Notes: generated from the sequence alone by a model not told the origin. DNA of 64,000 nt from Pedomonas sp051304405 (GCF_051304405.1 NZ_JBPPGG010000003.1:124001-188000), one strand, 5' to 3'; shown: positions 41,674-51,429, counted from the stretch's first letter. A program made the numbers and translations.

Positions 41674-44157
41674 ATGGGAAAGGGATGGAGTATCATTCGC
41701 ACGTCACTGCTTAGCGGTGGTGCTGCCTGTGCATTCACGGCGGCCTCCGCTGCCGTGGCGCAGGATGCAACGGATCAGGCTTCGGCCCAGCAAGGTGCGT
41801 CGCAATACATCCTCACCGAGGATATTGTGGTCACCGCGCGTAAGCGCGATGAGCGCCTTATGGATGTTCCGCTGTCGATTACGGCGGTCACGGCCGATGA
41901 TCTTTCCCGGAGTGCGATCAACGGAACCGACGCCATTGCGCGCAAGGTTCCCGGCCTGCTGGTAGGCGAAGGCGGCGGCACCGTTCAGGGCGGCTCGCTT
42001 TCGCTGCGCGGCATCTCCGCTGCCGACGCCAACCCGCTGGGCGATCAGGCGGTTTCGTTCAACATCGACGGCGTGCAGGTTGCCCGCGCGTCGATCCGCC
42101 GTATGGGCGATTTCGACCTTGCCGGCGTCGAAGTGCTCAAGGGCCCGCAGGCACTGTTCTACGGCAAGAACAGCCCGGGCGGCATCATCTCGATGCGCAC
42201 GGCCGACCCCACCAACCGGTTCGAGGTAGGCGGCAACGTTGGCTATGAGTTCAAGGCCGATGAAGTGCGCGGCGAAGGCTACATCTCGGGTCCGCTGACC
42301 GAAGGCCTCGGCGCCCGCCTGGCGCTCTATGGTTCGTCGATGAAGGGCTGGGTCAAGAACCTGGTTCCTGCGTCTGACCCCTTCGCGCCGAACAGCCCGC
42401 GCTCGCCGGACAAGGACGAATACGCGGCGCGCTTGACCTTGAAGTTTGACAACGGCGGACCGCTGCGCGCCCGCTTCAAGATTGCCTACAACAATGTCAA
42501 AGACAACGGCATGACCAACAACTACCAGACGGTGGATTGCCCGACCGGCACCCCGCAGGTGGAAGGTGCTGCCGCTGACTGCAAGGGCGACGATCGCATT
42601 GTGCAGGGCGCGCTCGGACCGGCCTTTGGCGCCATCAAGACGATCGTCGGTTCGCTTGGAACGCCGGCCAATCCGTCGGGCAACCCCATGCTGGCCTATG
42701 CGGATTTCGGTGATGGATCGCTGCGTTCGCGGTCCAAGCAGTGGCTGTCTGGTCTGGAACTGAACTACGACGTCACGCCGGAGTTGACCGTCACGTCGAT
42801 GACGGGCTTCTACAAGCTCGACTTCTTCAACGTCGGCAACTTCACGGCGACCAACCGGCCGGAGGCCATTCTGGGGTCGATGAACGCGCTCGACATCCGG
42901 GAGATCAGCGAGGAACTGCGCCTGACCAGCAACTTCGACGGCCCTGTCAACTTCCTGATCGGCACCCAGTATCAGGACAGCAAGGTTGAAGTTGGCTCGA
43001 TGGCGGCATTCGGCGCGATTGCCGGTGACCCCTCGATCCTCGGCCCGACGCGGCCCAGCCCGTTTGTCTCGACCAACTACTACCTGGATCAGGACGGCGA
43101 AGCCTATTCGTTCTTCGCGCAGATCCAGTACAAACCCATTCCCGAAGTCGAGATTTCGGCGGGTGGCCGCTACTCGCATGAATCGAAGAAGCTCAACTCG
43201 GTGATCAACTTCGGCAACGAGCTCGTCGGAGTGACGCCGTTCCTGTCCAACGGCAAGAACAAGCGCAGCTTCAACAACTTCTCGCCCGAAGTCGCTGTCA
43301 GCTACCGGCCGCATAACGATCTGACGTTCTACGTCAACTACAAGCACGGCTTCCTGTCCGGCGGCTTCAACGGCGGGTCGTTCAACACCGCGGGCGACTT
43401 CAGCTTCCGCCCGCAGAAGGTGAAAGGCTTTGAAGGCGGCGTGAAGGGCCGATTCCTCGACGGCATGGCCACGGCGGAACTGGCGCTGTACAGCTACAAG
43501 ATCACCGACCTCCAGGTGCAGATCACCACGAGCGGCACCGTGCAGGAAATGCGCAATGCCGGTGAAGTGGACTCGAAGGGCGCCGAATTCAGCCTGACCC
43601 TTCGCCCTGCCCGCGGGTTGCAGCTCTATGCGAACGTAGCCTACATGGACGGCAAGTACGACAAGTACTATGCCACCTGCTATGCGGGTCAGCTGGCGCT
43701 CAAGCCTGGCACCGGGATTGGCGAGTGCGCTCTCCAGCCCAACCCGACCAACAACAATGTGGTTGGTTACCTCCAGAATCTGAGCGGCACCCGGCTGCTG
43801 CGCTCGCCGGAGTGGTCTGGCAACGCGGGCTTCATCTATGACACGCCTGTCACGGACTCGATGAAGATCGAGCTCGCTGGCGGCCTCACCTACAGCGACA
43901 GCTACATTGCCAGCGCCGTGTCGCAGCCGCGCTCCAACTCGCCGCACTACACCCTGTTCGATGCCTCCATTCGCCTGGCCGATATGGATGATCGCTGGGA
44001 GGTGTCGCTCATCGGTCGCAACCTGACCAACAAGTTCTACTGGTCGCGTGCAACCGACAACCCGACGAGCGTCGCCAATCCGAACCAGCTTGCGGACACC
44101 ATCGCCGTGCCGAGCCGCGGCCGGGAAGTGATGCTGCGGGCGGGCTTCAAGTACTAA
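41674..44157 (+). CDS. TonB-dependent receptor of the catabolic island
   Basis: 827-residue outer-membrane transporter. ATG 41674 follows GGGGAGGA. Signal peptide about 1-29 (SAAVAQD), TonB box EDIVVTARKRDE, plug with LMDVPLSITAVTADDL, LRGISAADAN, NIDGVQVAR and VEVLKGPQALFYGKNSPGG, then a barrel ending AGFKY. It is of the general type that sphingomonads place in clusters for steroids, aromatics and polyketide-like compounds, so it likely imports the island's substrate. A strong terminator follows. Confidence 0.92.
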   Translation: MGKGWSIIRTSLLSGGAACAFTAASAAVAQDATDQASAQQGASQYILTEDIVVTARKRDERLMDVPLSITAVTADDLSRSAINGTDAIARKVPGLLVGEGGGTVQGGSLSLRGISAADANPLGDQAVSFNIDGVQVARASIRRMGDFDLAGVEVLKGPQALFYGKNSPGGIISMRTADPTNRFEVGGNVGYEFKADEVRGEGYISGPLTEGLGARLALYGSSMKGWVKNLVPASDPFAPNSPRSPDKDEYAARLTLKFDNGGPLRARFKIAYNNVKDNGMTNNYQTVDCPTGTPQVEGAAADCKGDDRIVQGALGPAFGAIKTIVGSLGTPANPSGNPMLAYADFGDGSLRSRSKQWLSGLELNYDVTPELTVTSMTGFYKLDFFNVGNFTATNRPEAILGSMNALDIREISEELRLTSNFDGPVNFLIGTQYQDSKVEVGSMAAFGAIAGDPSILGPTRPSPFVSTNYYLDQDGEAYSFFAQIQYKPIPEVEISAGGRYSHESKKLNSVINFGNELVGVTPFLSNGKNKRSFNNFSPEVAVSYRPHNDLTFYVNYKHGFLSGGFNGGSFNTAGDFSFRPQKVKGFEGGVKGRFLDGMATAELALYSYKITDLQVQITTSGTVQEMRNAGEVDSKGAEFSLTLRPARGLQLYANVAYMDGKYDKYYATCYAGQLALKPGTGIGECALQPNPTNNNVVGYLQNLSGTRLLRSPEWSGNAGFIYDTPVTDSMKIELAGGLTYSDSYIASAVSQPRSNSPHYTLFDASIRLADMDDRWEVSLIGRNLTNKFYWSRATDNPTSVANPNQLADTIAVPSRGREVMLRAGFKY

Positions 44158-44201
44158 CCACGCGCGATCCGGTAACCCGGTATTCGCTGTACAAGAGTAA
44201 C

Positions 44202-44240
44202 GGTCAGGTCCACAGTCCTGTGGACCTGACCTTTCTTTTT
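44202..44240 (+). terminator. Intrinsic terminator after the TonB receptor
   Basis: Perfect 14-base stem GGTCAGGTCCACAG / CTGTGGACCTGACC with a 2-base TC spacer, followed by TTTCTTTTTT. Confidence 0.92.
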
Positions 44241-44381
44241 TGCCTGCAACTGCTGGCTTTCCCCACCCTCGGACACGACAAAAAGCGCGGCCCAACACTA
44301 TGGCGACCGACGCGCGGGCCTCGGGATTTCATCAGGAGAGGTGGGCTCTGAGAGGTGCGCCCTGAGGGCGGGAATGGGCCA

Positions 44382-44421
44382 AAAACAGTCAGGCGAGGAG
44401 CGCCTGGGCCCCTCGCCTGAC
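44382..44421 (-). terminator. Intrinsic terminator of the Gfo/Idh-EthD-like operon
   Basis: 11-base stem GTCAGGCGAGG / CCTCGCCTGAC; on the minus strand it is followed by TGTTTTT. It lies about 55 bases past the small barrel protein's stop codon. Confidence 0.8.
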
Positions 44422-44476
44422 AGTGTGCGGACGGCTCCTGTCCGCCAGGAATGGATATCCCCCTTGAAGAAGGGGA

Positions 44477-44806
44477 TCAGATCTCGGTTGCAGACCGGTA
44501 GGGCGTGATCAGTTCCGCGGACCCCATGAAGAACGAGGACATGTCGAACGCATCGCTCATGACCATGTCCGCCGTGCCTGCCCGCTTCTTCAGTTCCGCC
44601 TCGACCGCCGCGCAGTCATCACAGTCCAGTTCATAAATGGCCAGATACTGCCAACGTCCACCCGTGCGCATACGGAACCGCTCGGCACCAATGACGCCCG
44701 GGACGCGGAGAACGTCGGGCAAATGGACCTTGTCGTACCATTCATTGAATTCATCATCACGCCCGTCCCGAGGGTTCGACAGGACGAGCATCTTGAAACG
44801 TGCCAT
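44477..44806 (-). CDS. Small EthD/dimeric alpha+beta barrel-like protein
   Basis: 109 residues, beginning ARFKMLVLSNPRDGRDDEFNEWYDKVHLPDVL. The pattern of a first strand, then NEWYDKVHLPDVLRVPG, matches EthD-like and related ferredoxin-like dimeric barrels. ATG 44806 has a perfect GGAGGT in front. Such proteins act as small isomerases, cyclases or oxygen-independent helpers in polyketide and aromatic clusters. It is nine bases after the Gal80-like oxidoreductase gene and probably acts on the same compound. Confidence 0.75.
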   Translation of the reverse strand: MARFKMLVLSNPRDGRDDEFNEWYDKVHLPDVLRVPGVIGAERFRMRTGGRWQYLAIYELDCDDCAAVEAELKKRAGTADMVMSDAFDMSSFFMGSAELITPYRSATEI

Positions 44807-44815
44807 CGGTACCTC

Positions 44816-45925
44816 CTACAGAGCCATGGTCTTGCCGCTGGCAGCGGCCTGCTCGATTGCCTGGAGCAATTTGTGCCGAACCACGGCCTCATTGAACGTG
44901 GTGGCTGTGCGCGTTCCCTCCCGCAGATCGTTGGAAAGGAGACGATAGCTTTGCGCAACGTTGAGGGCGGGATTGGAAAAGCCACCCGGCACCCAGCGAT
45001 GTTCCGCCGGAACATCGAGAGGCGCCAGGGTGCGCTCCTCGCCGAAGGCCCCGCTCAGCGAGACATCGGCCATCTGCACGTGGCCGATTGACGCCTCCAT
45101 CCGAAGCTCGCCCTTGGTGCCGTTGATCTTCCAGACAAAATTCGGCCCCCGCGAGGATCCGCCCTCGTAATGCACCACGGCGACAGCACCGCTCTCAAGC
45201 CTGCCGGTCACCACCAGCTGGTCGGGCGAATTCACTTTCTGGAGAAACTCGCCGGTCTCAATCAGGCGGACGGCGGGAATACGCGTCGCGGTCAGGGCAG
45301 AGACCTCGCGGAACTCTCCCAGGCAATAGCACATCGCATCGATGGCGTGACCAAAGGGAATGGTCAGAAGCGTCGCGCCGTTCTTGCCGTCAAGCAGGTA
45401 GGCATTGGGCCGGTTGACCCAGTCGCCCCACATGATGCCGGTTGCATGGATATGGGAGGACAGCAGATCGCCAATCAGGCCGGACCTCACCATTTCCCGA
45501 ACATAACGGATCTGGGGCGCGCAGCGGGCCTGAAGGCCGATCACCCCGAGCCGTTCCGCCTTGCGGACAAGGGCGGCCATTTCCTCCGCCTCGGCGACAC
45601 CATTGCCGAGCGGCCACTCGCAATAGACATGCTTCCCGGCCGCGACGGCGGCGCGGACAATCTCCAGGTGATGCGGAACCTTCACCGTCACGGCGACCAC
45701 ATCCACATCCGGGCAATTGGCCAGATCCCCGGCTGAGGCAAAGGCCCGATCCTCCGGGAGGCCGATGTCCGCAGCGGCAGCCAGGGCACTTTCCCGGCGC
45801 GTTGTGGCCACGGCGGTGATCTCGAACTCGGGGAGACTTCGCAGCGCCGGCACATGGGCCAGGGCGGCCCAGCTTCGACCGACCTCATACCCGACCAGAC
45901 CAACGCGAATTTTGCCTCCCGACAT
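44816..45925 (-). CDS. Gfo/Idh/MocA-family oxidoreductase, Gal80-like
   Basis: 369 residues. Rossmann N-terminus VGLVGYEVGRSWAALAHVPAL and the C-terminal alpha/beta domain are clear, with RSWAALAHVPALRSL resembling Gal80/yeast-type members. The usual EKP catalytic box reads YCEWPLGNG, so the Lys is replaced by Trp, as in Gal80-like proteins. It may still bind NAD(P) yet not use the standard proton relay. First gene of a two-gene operon. Confidence 0.85.
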   Translation of the reverse strand: MSGGKIRVGLVGYEVGRSWAALAHVPALRSLPEFEITAVATTRRESALAAAADIGLPEDRAFASAGDLANCPDVDVVAVTVKVPHHLEIVRAAVAAGKHVYCEWPLGNGVAEAEEMAALVRKAERLGVIGLQARCAPQIRYVREMVRSGLIGDLLSSHIHATGIMWGDWVNRPNAYLLDGKNGATLLTIPFGHAIDAMCYCLGEFREVSALTATRIPAVRLIETGEFLQKVNSPDQLVVTGRLESGAVAVVHYEGGSSRGPNFVWKINGTKGELRMEASIGHVQMADVSLSGAFGEERTLAPLDVPAEHRWVPGGFSNPALNVAQSYRLLSNDLREGTRTATTFNEAVVRHKLLQAIEQAAASGKTMAL

Positions 45926-46307
45926 GCCTGCATCCCCTCACTGCAAACCGACCGTCGCCCTCAACGCCTGTTCAGACGTTCGGGGAAACCGGGCTTCTTG
46001 CGAGGCCGGCCCCCGGACACTTCCACTGGCGTTCGCCGACGGAATTCCTCACCATCCGCAAATGGCTACATAATGCTTCTGAGCGTGCGCCGCGCCAAGG
46101 GATTCTCCTGAGCCTTCAGACAGCCGCAGGCTGGGGCAAGTCCCCATTCCACAAAAGGCAATGCCGTAGTGCTTCCCCCGGCTCGTTGCGGGCAGCTGGT
46201 CTGTGATGGAAATGTGCCGTACCAGGTCGCCCTAAATCAGCCCCGGGCGCCCGGAAGTTCTGGCAGGATTGTGCTGTCTGATCGCACCAGCAATGAGAGC
46301 AGATGGC
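45926..46307. other. Gene-free divergent region upstream of crotonase 1
   Basis: 382 bases between the divergent Gfo/Idh and crotonase genes. No credible coding frame, repeat or clear promoter pair was recognised. Confidence 0.45.
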
Positions 46308-47192
46308 ATGAAACGGGACTATGAGACGATCGTGTTCGATTCCAGCGACGGAATCGCCGTCATTACCTTGAACCGGCCGGAGGTCATGAATGCCATCAAT
46401 CAGCAGATGGTGGAGGAACTCCTGGCCGCATTTGACCAGGCGGAAAATGATCCCGATGTCCGGGTCATCATCCTGACCGGAAGCGGCACGCGTGCTTTCT
46501 GCGCCGGTGCCGATGTGAGCGGCGGAAGCGCCACATTCGACTATGCCAAACGCCCGGCTGCCGCACGCCCCACACTGGCGGCCGACGGCACCTATCGGGA
46601 CGCCGGAGGACGCGTGGCTTTGCGCATCTACAATTGCCTCAAGCCGGTCATCGCCGCCATCAACGGCGCAGCGGCGGGCGCTGGTGCGACCATCATCCTG
46701 CCGGCCGATATCCGCATTGCGTCGGATACCGCGCGCTTTGCCTATGTCTTCGGCCGTCGCGGGATCGTCCCTGAATCCGCCTCGTCGTGGTTCCTGCCCC
46801 GGATCGTCGGGTTGCAAACAGCGCTGCAATGGTGCCTGACCGGCAGGATCGTGCCCGCAAGCGAGGCGCTGGCCCGCAATCTGGTGTGGGAACTTTGCAC
46901 GCCGGATACGTTGTTGGACCGGGCCAAGGTCCTGGCCCGGGAAATCGCCGACAACATCGCACCGGTATCGGCGGCGCTGATCCGCCAGATGCTCTGGCGC
47001 CTCTCCGCCGCCGATCACCCGATGGCGGCCCACAAGGTGGACAGCCGGCTTATTCACGAGATCGGCCGGGGGCCGGATGCGCAGGAGGGCATCGCCGCGT
47101 TTATCGAGAAACGCCCTCCCCACTTTCCCGGCCGGGTGCCGGAGGATCTGCCCCGGGCCTTCCCCTGGTGGGAGGACCCCAGTTTTTCCTGA
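46308..47192 (+). CDS. Enoyl-CoA hydratase/isomerase family protein (crotonase 1)
   Basis: 294 residues. Crotonase oxyanion motifs are CAGADVSGG (residues 65-73) and NGAAAGAGATI (119-129); the active-site region FGRRGIVPESASSWFLPRIVG offers Glu156 as the probable acid/base, while the other usual Glu is Arg. Longer than typical hydratases (about 260), with an insertion around residues 75-100 and an extended C-terminus. The start is uncertain: ATG 46293 and an upstream GTG are possible, but 46308 gives the family-like N-terminus. Hydratase, isomerase or hydrolase activity cannot be told apart. Confidence 0.85.
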   Translation: MKRDYETIVFDSSDGIAVITLNRPEVMNAINQQMVEELLAAFDQAENDPDVRVIILTGSGTRAFCAGADVSGGSATFDYAKRPAAARPTLAADGTYRDAGGRVALRIYNCLKPVIAAINGAAAGAGATIILPADIRIASDTARFAYVFGRRGIVPESASSWFLPRIVGLQTALQWCLTGRIVPASEALARNLVWELCTPDTLLDRAKVLAREIADNIAPVSAALIRQMLWRLSAADHPMAAHKVDSRLIHEIGRGPDAQEGIAAFIEKRPPHFPGRVPEDLPRAFPWWEDPSFS

Positions 47193-47207
47193 GGTCCACC
47201 CCCACCC

Positions 47208-48452
47208 TCAGCGGTACTTCTCGGGGATCGGAATGTTGAAGGCGCGTGCCGCATTCAGGCCGACGATCTTGGCGCGGGTGCTTTCCTTGAGCCCGTTGCC
47301 AAGCGTGCGATACAGCGCCTCGGCCGAGTGCGGCCAGCTGCCCTCGTGGTGCGGGTAGTCATTGGCCCACATCAGGTTGTCCTCGAGCCCGAACTCCTCC
47401 ACCAGCGCAATCGCCGCCTTGTCTTCGCCAAACGAGGCGAAGCAGTTGGTGCGATAGTATTCGCTCGGAAGCTGCCGCAGCTTGGGACGCACCCAGAAGT
47501 GATGCTTGAGATAGGCCTCGTCCATCTTCTGCAGCATCCACGGCACCCAGCCGGCATCGGCTTCAATGGTGGCGGCCCGCAACTTGGGGAAGCGCTCGAA
47601 CACGCCCGATGCGCACATGTTCACGATGGGCTCGATCGTGGGCGACAGCGAGTGACAGACATAGTTGATGATCGCGCCGCCATTGCCACGCGCCGCACGG
47701 GGATCGCGACCCGTCGAGACATGGTAGGTGATGGCCAGGTCATGGTCCTGAATCGCCGCCCACATGCGATCGAACACCGGCAGGTTATAGTTGATGTGCG
47801 ACACATCGTGCGGGCCGAAGATGGGCTTGTTGGGCAGGGTCAGCACCCGGTAGCCGAGCTTGGCGACACGTTCGATTTCCTCAACCGCAAGGTCGATATC
47901 GGCCGTGCACAGGGCCGCCACCGGGCTGCACCGGTCGATGTAGGGCCCGCAGACCTCCATCGCCCAGTCGTTCCACACCCGCGCCTGCGCCGCGACCATC
48001 TCGTTGTTGTTGCTGGACCACATCAACAGCGCGGCACCGTTGGGAAAGATGATCTCCGCGTCCACCCCGTCGAGTTCCTGGTCCTCGATCCGCTTGAGCC
48101 CGGTCACGATGGCGCCGGACTGATCCTTGGCGTTGAGATCGGCACCGGATTTGGAGCGGATCAAATCCTCACCTTCCAGCGGCGCGTCGATCAGGCGCTC
48201 CGGGCGGGCCCCCGGCATGATGATGTACCGATCTCCGTTTTCCCGCTTCTCGATCCGGGGAAGCAGATCGTGGAACTTCTTGTCCATGCGCTCATGAAAA
48301 AGGGTGGGCGGGGGTGTCAGGTGCGTATCGACCGAAACCATGAAGTATTTGTTCGGCCCGGGGCGGACATCCTTCTCCCAACCTTCGACGGTCGGCGCTT
48401 CGAGACGCCACAGGTTCTCCTTGTTCACAACGATCTCTTGCCGGGCAATCAT
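47208..48452 (-). CDS. Amidohydrolase-2 family TIM-barrel protein
   Basis: 414 residues. The N-terminal metal region reads MVSVDTHLTPPP, where the usual DxHxH has only Asp and one His. Later motifs are PNKPIFGPHDVSH, TYHVSTGRD, EADAGWVPWML and the C-terminal WANDYPHHEG, which holds the conserved Asp. The set matches ACMSD/LigW-like decarboxylases and retro-aldol-type hydrolases found in aromatic and acyl-CoA clusters. Reaction unknown; decarboxylation or C-C bond hydrolysis are the likely options. Confidence 0.85.
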   Translation of the reverse strand: MIARQEIVVNKENLWRLEAPTVEGWEKDVRPGPNKYFMVSVDTHLTPPPTLFHERMDKKFHDLLPRIEKRENGDRYIIMPGARPERLIDAPLEGEDLIRSKSGADLNAKDQSGAIVTGLKRIEDQELDGVDAEIIFPNGAALLMWSSNNNEMVAAQARVWNDWAMEVCGPYIDRCSPVAALCTADIDLAVEEIERVAKLGYRVLTLPNKPIFGPHDVSHINYNLPVFDRMWAAIQDHDLAITYHVSTGRDPRAARGNGGAIINYVCHSLSPTIEPIVNMCASGVFERFPKLRAATIEADAGWVPWMLQKMDEAYLKHHFWVRPKLRQLPSEYYRTNCFASFGEDKAAIALVEEFGLEDNLMWANDYPHHEGSWPHSAEALYRTLGNGLKESTRAKIVGLNAARAFNIPIPEKYR

Positions 48453-48613
48453 GCCTCCCTCCCTCGGAAATGACCTTACCGTCCCAAGGGGTGACGCAAC
48501 TGGTGCCGTCCATCAAACGCTAAGTTTAGGCAGTTCGTTGAAAGAATTTGAACAAAAGAGGGGCAGCGCAGCCTCCTGCCCTGCCCCTTGTTACCCGGCG
48601 TTTTCCGTTCGCC

Positions 48614-49405
48614 TTATTGCCCGGTAAAGACCGGTTTCCGCTTTTCCCGGAACGCGGCGACGCCCTCGGCAAAGTCTTTTGTATTGCCGGCTTCCCTCTG
48701 GCTCTGGCGTTCCAGCTCCAGTGCAGCCGCGAAATTCGATTCAAGGCCCGCCCGGATCGCTTGCCGGATCAGGTCGTAGGCCCGGGTCGGCCCCGCCGCG
48801 AACCGGGTTGCGATCGCCTCGGCCCGCGCGGCGAGTTCGTCGTCCTCGACCATTTCGTAGATCAATCCCCAGGCCGCCGCCTTTTCCGCCGGGATGCGTT
48901 CGCCCAGCAGCATCATTCCACTGGCCCGGCCCACACCGACAAGGCGTGGCAGCCACCATGTGCTGCCCGCGTCCGGAATGAGGCCAATGTTGACGAACGC
49001 CTGAAGAAAATAGGCTGACCGCGCCGCCACCACCACATCGGCAGCCAGCGCCAGCATGCAGCCAGCCCCCACCACCGGCCCATGAAGGGCGGAGACAATC
49101 GGCACCGGCAGGGCAAACAGGCGCTGCATGATGGGATTGTAATAGTCTTCCAGCACAGCGCCGGCATCGAACCCCGGAGATCCCACTGGCGAGGAACCAC
49201 CCGACAGGTCCGCACCGCTCGAGAAGCCCTTCCCTTCCCCGCTCAGCAGGAGAACCCGGGCCTCGGCGGATCCAGCAATCAGGTCCAGGGCCGTCCTGAA
49301 CTCGCCCAGGAGAGTGCGATTGAGCGCATTCAGGGTCTCGGGGCGGTTCAGGCGAATGCGTGCGATGCCGCCCTCGATTGAGAACAGGATAGTTTCGAAC
49401 TGCAT
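48614..49405 (-). CDS. Enoyl-CoA hydratase/isomerase family protein (crotonase 2)
   Basis: 263 residues with oxyanion motifs SSGADLSGG and LHGPVVGAGC and active-site segment FVNIGLIPDAGSTWWLPRLVG. The second catalytic Glu position is Asp here, resembling PaaG-type isomerases rather than canonical hydratases. ATG 49405 was preferred over an in-frame TTG 15 bases upstream. It is codirectional with the amidohydrolase gene, 161 bases upstream of it, and the two may form one unit. Confidence 0.87.
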   Translation of the reverse strand: MQFETILFSIEGGIARIRLNRPETLNALNRTLLGEFRTALDLIAGSAEARVLLLSGEGKGFSSGADLSGGSSPVGSPGFDAGAVLEDYYNPIMQRLFALPVPIVSALHGPVVGAGCMLALAADVVVAARSAYFLQAFVNIGLIPDAGSTWWLPRLVGVGRASGMMLLGERIPAEKAAAWGLIYEMVEDDELAARAEAIATRFAAGPTRAYDLIRQAIRAGLESNFAAALELERQSQREAGNTKDFAEGVAAFREKRKPVFTGQ

Positions 49406-49608
49406 GGTCGGCTCGTCCAAGTTTCAGATCCCCTTGCTTTACGTTGCAGCCCGGCAGGGAGGGAGGGACGCGAGGCCCGGATGGAACCAGCGTGCACGTT
49501 TCACTGCACCGGCAGGCAAACGGGCCCGCACCGCCATTGATACACTGCTGTGACGGACTGGGGAAATCCTGGACGAGCCCCACCGGAAACTGTGGCAGGA
49601 GACTGTGG

Positions 49609-50823
49609 ATGTCTGAGCGAATTGATGCAGCGCCGGCCAGCGTGCCGGAGACTCCGGTCTCCCGCAATTGGCGGACCATTCTGGCCTGTGCGGTTGCATT
49701 CAACTTCCCCATGGGCTTTGCCTTTGGCTCGTTCAGCCCGCTGGTCGCCACCAACGAGCTTGCGGTGGGCGCAGACCGGGCCTCGATCTCGTTCGGAATG
49801 AGCTGCATCGTCACGGCAATCGGGCTTTCTTCCCTGTTCCTCGGCTCTGTGGTGCAACGGCTGTCCCCCCGGCTCGTGATCGGCGCGGGATTTGCTCTGT
49901 GCGCGGCCGCCTATGCGGTTCTCGGCGTGACGTCATCGCTCTCGATTCTGCTTGCGATGTACACGGTGATCGGCGTGGGGTGCGGGCTTGCCTCCATTCT
50001 CGGCCCCGTAATCGTTATCGCCCGGCAATTTCCCGGGCGCAGCGGGCAGATCCTCGGCATTGTCAACACCCCGGTGGTGCTGTTCGCCACACCCTATCTT
50101 GTGGCGCTGGTCCTGCCGCACATCGGTCGCGAGGCCCTTTATCTTTTCATGGCCGTTCTTCTCGTGGCGCTGCTGCCCTTGCTCCTCCTGTTGCCCGGCG
50201 CCACCGCACCGGCAAGCCAGCAGGGGGCAGCGCAAAAGCCCGCGCAGGCCGTGCCCGCGCGGCAGATTCTCGGCCGAGTTGACTTCTGGCAGGTGTCACT
50301 GGCCATCGGCGTGATTGCCGGGACGGGCACCGCCTTCAACATCCACGCCGTGCCATTTGCCCAGGCGCGGGGCCTTGACGCCGCAACCGCGGCAATGATG
50401 CTCTCCGTCTACTCAGGGGCCGGCATTTTCGGGAATGTTATCCTCGGCACTCTGGCAGACAGGATCGGGCCCATTGCCACGTTCAGCCTGTCGGCCCTCG
50501 TCCAGGTGCTGGCCTGGGCATCGCTTGCCCTCGGCCCGGTATCACTGCTGTTTCCGCTCTCCTTCCTGCTCGGGCTGGCGGTGGTGCCCATCACCACACT
50601 GCATGGCGCGGCAATGACACGGATGTTCGGGCTGAACGGGCTGGGCCAGGCCATGGGTTACAGCTACGCGGTCAAGCTGCCTTTCCTGTTCTGCCTGGGG
50701 CCCATCGTCGGCGCGGCCTATCTTGCCTTCGCCGATTACCGCTTCGCCTTCCTCGGGGCGGCGGCAATGCTCTGTGTCGCCACGCTCCTCTTTGCAATTG
50801 CTGCCCGCCGCCACAAGGCGTGA
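49609..50823 (+). CDS. MFS transporter
   Basis: 404-residue inner-membrane carrier with about 12 helices. ATG 49609 has AGGAG eight bases upstream. Motif A-like ADRIGP follows helix 8 (LGTLADRIGPIATF). The overall pattern resembles monocarboxylate/OFA-type carriers. It is divergent from crotonase 2 and convergent with the SnoaL gene. It probably brings the pathway substrate or a carboxylate product across the inner membrane. Confidence 0.87.
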   Translation: MSERIDAAPASVPETPVSRNWRTILACAVAFNFPMGFAFGSFSPLVATNELAVGADRASISFGMSCIVTAIGLSSLFLGSVVQRLSPRLVIGAGFALCAAAYAVLGVTSSLSILLAMYTVIGVGCGLASILGPVIVIARQFPGRSGQILGIVNTPVVLFATPYLVALVLPHIGREALYLFMAVLLVALLPLLLLLPGATAPASQQGAAQKPAQAVPARQILGRVDFWQVSLAIGVIAGTGTAFNIHAVPFAQARGLDAATAAMMLSVYSGAGIFGNVILGTLADRIGPIATFSLSALVQVLAWASLALGPVSLLFPLSFLLGLAVVPITTLHGAAMTRMFGLNGLGQAMGYSYAVKLPFLFCLGPIVGAAYLAFADYRFAFLGAAAMLCVATLLFAIAARRHKA

Positions 50824-50886
50824 CGCGGGGGCGGCGCTGGCGCTGGATGGTCCATGCGGCCGAGGTCTACTCGCCGCATCCGGCCC

Positions 50887-51429
50887 TCATGATTCCCGCG
50901 TCAGATCGCGCGGCGGCCGGTCGAGTTTGAGAGGACGGTGATAGGAAATGTCGGTGCGGTCCTGCGTGCCCTGAAGAAATATCGAGGCATCAAAATTGGC
51001 CTGACCAGGGCTGACCTCCGCATTCCATTCGACCAGACAGGCCCGGTCTGCCACAGCCCACCGCCCGTCCCGCTTGGCGAAGCGATCCACATAGCGGCCG
51101 CCGACCATATCGCAGGTGCCGTCAGCGCGCTTCAGAACCGCCACGAAATAGGACTCGCAATGGGCGGTGTCCCCGTCGAGGTCGATGACCTGATTGGTAA
51201 TGTAATGCTGGTGCGACACCCAATGGGCGGAATGCACCCGGTTGGCGTATTCCACAAAATCTTCGGGGCTGCCAATGAACGCACCATGATCATCCTTTGC
51301 GTCCGGATGATAGGCCGCAAGCATCAGCTCACGGTCGTGCCGGTCAATCCCGCGGGTATAGCGCAGCGACGCCTCACGGATCGCTTCCTTCTCCAGAAGA
51401 TCGCGGAGTGCGGCCAGATCAACGTCCAC
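50887..51429 (-). CDS. SnoaL-like (NTF2-fold) protein 1
   Basis: 180 residues. The frame has no ATG at the proper place; GGAGGG lies six bases before a GTG at 51429, giving (M)DVDLAALRDLLEKEAI. The NTF2 fold is indicated by IREASLRYTRGIDRHDRELML, HYITNQVIDLDGDTAHCESY and GGRYVDRFAKRDGRW. Relatives act as dehydratases, isomerases or small oxygenase subunits. It is last in the operon after the hotdog hydratase. Confidence 0.85.
   Translation of the reverse strand: MDVDLAALRDLLEKEAIREASLRYTRGIDRHDRELMLAAYHPDAKDDHGAFIGSPEDFVEYANRVHSAHWVSHQHYITNQVIDLDGDTAHCESYFVAVLKRADGTCDMVGGRYVDRFAKRDGRWAVADRACLVEWNAEVSPGQANFDASIFLQGTQDRTDISYHRPLKLDRPPRDLTRES

Noticed and set aside
41704..44298. 864-codon open frame opposite the island TonB receptor
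   Set aside because: Same reasoning: Arg/Ala/Gly-rich, runs through a strong terminator, no recognisable domain.
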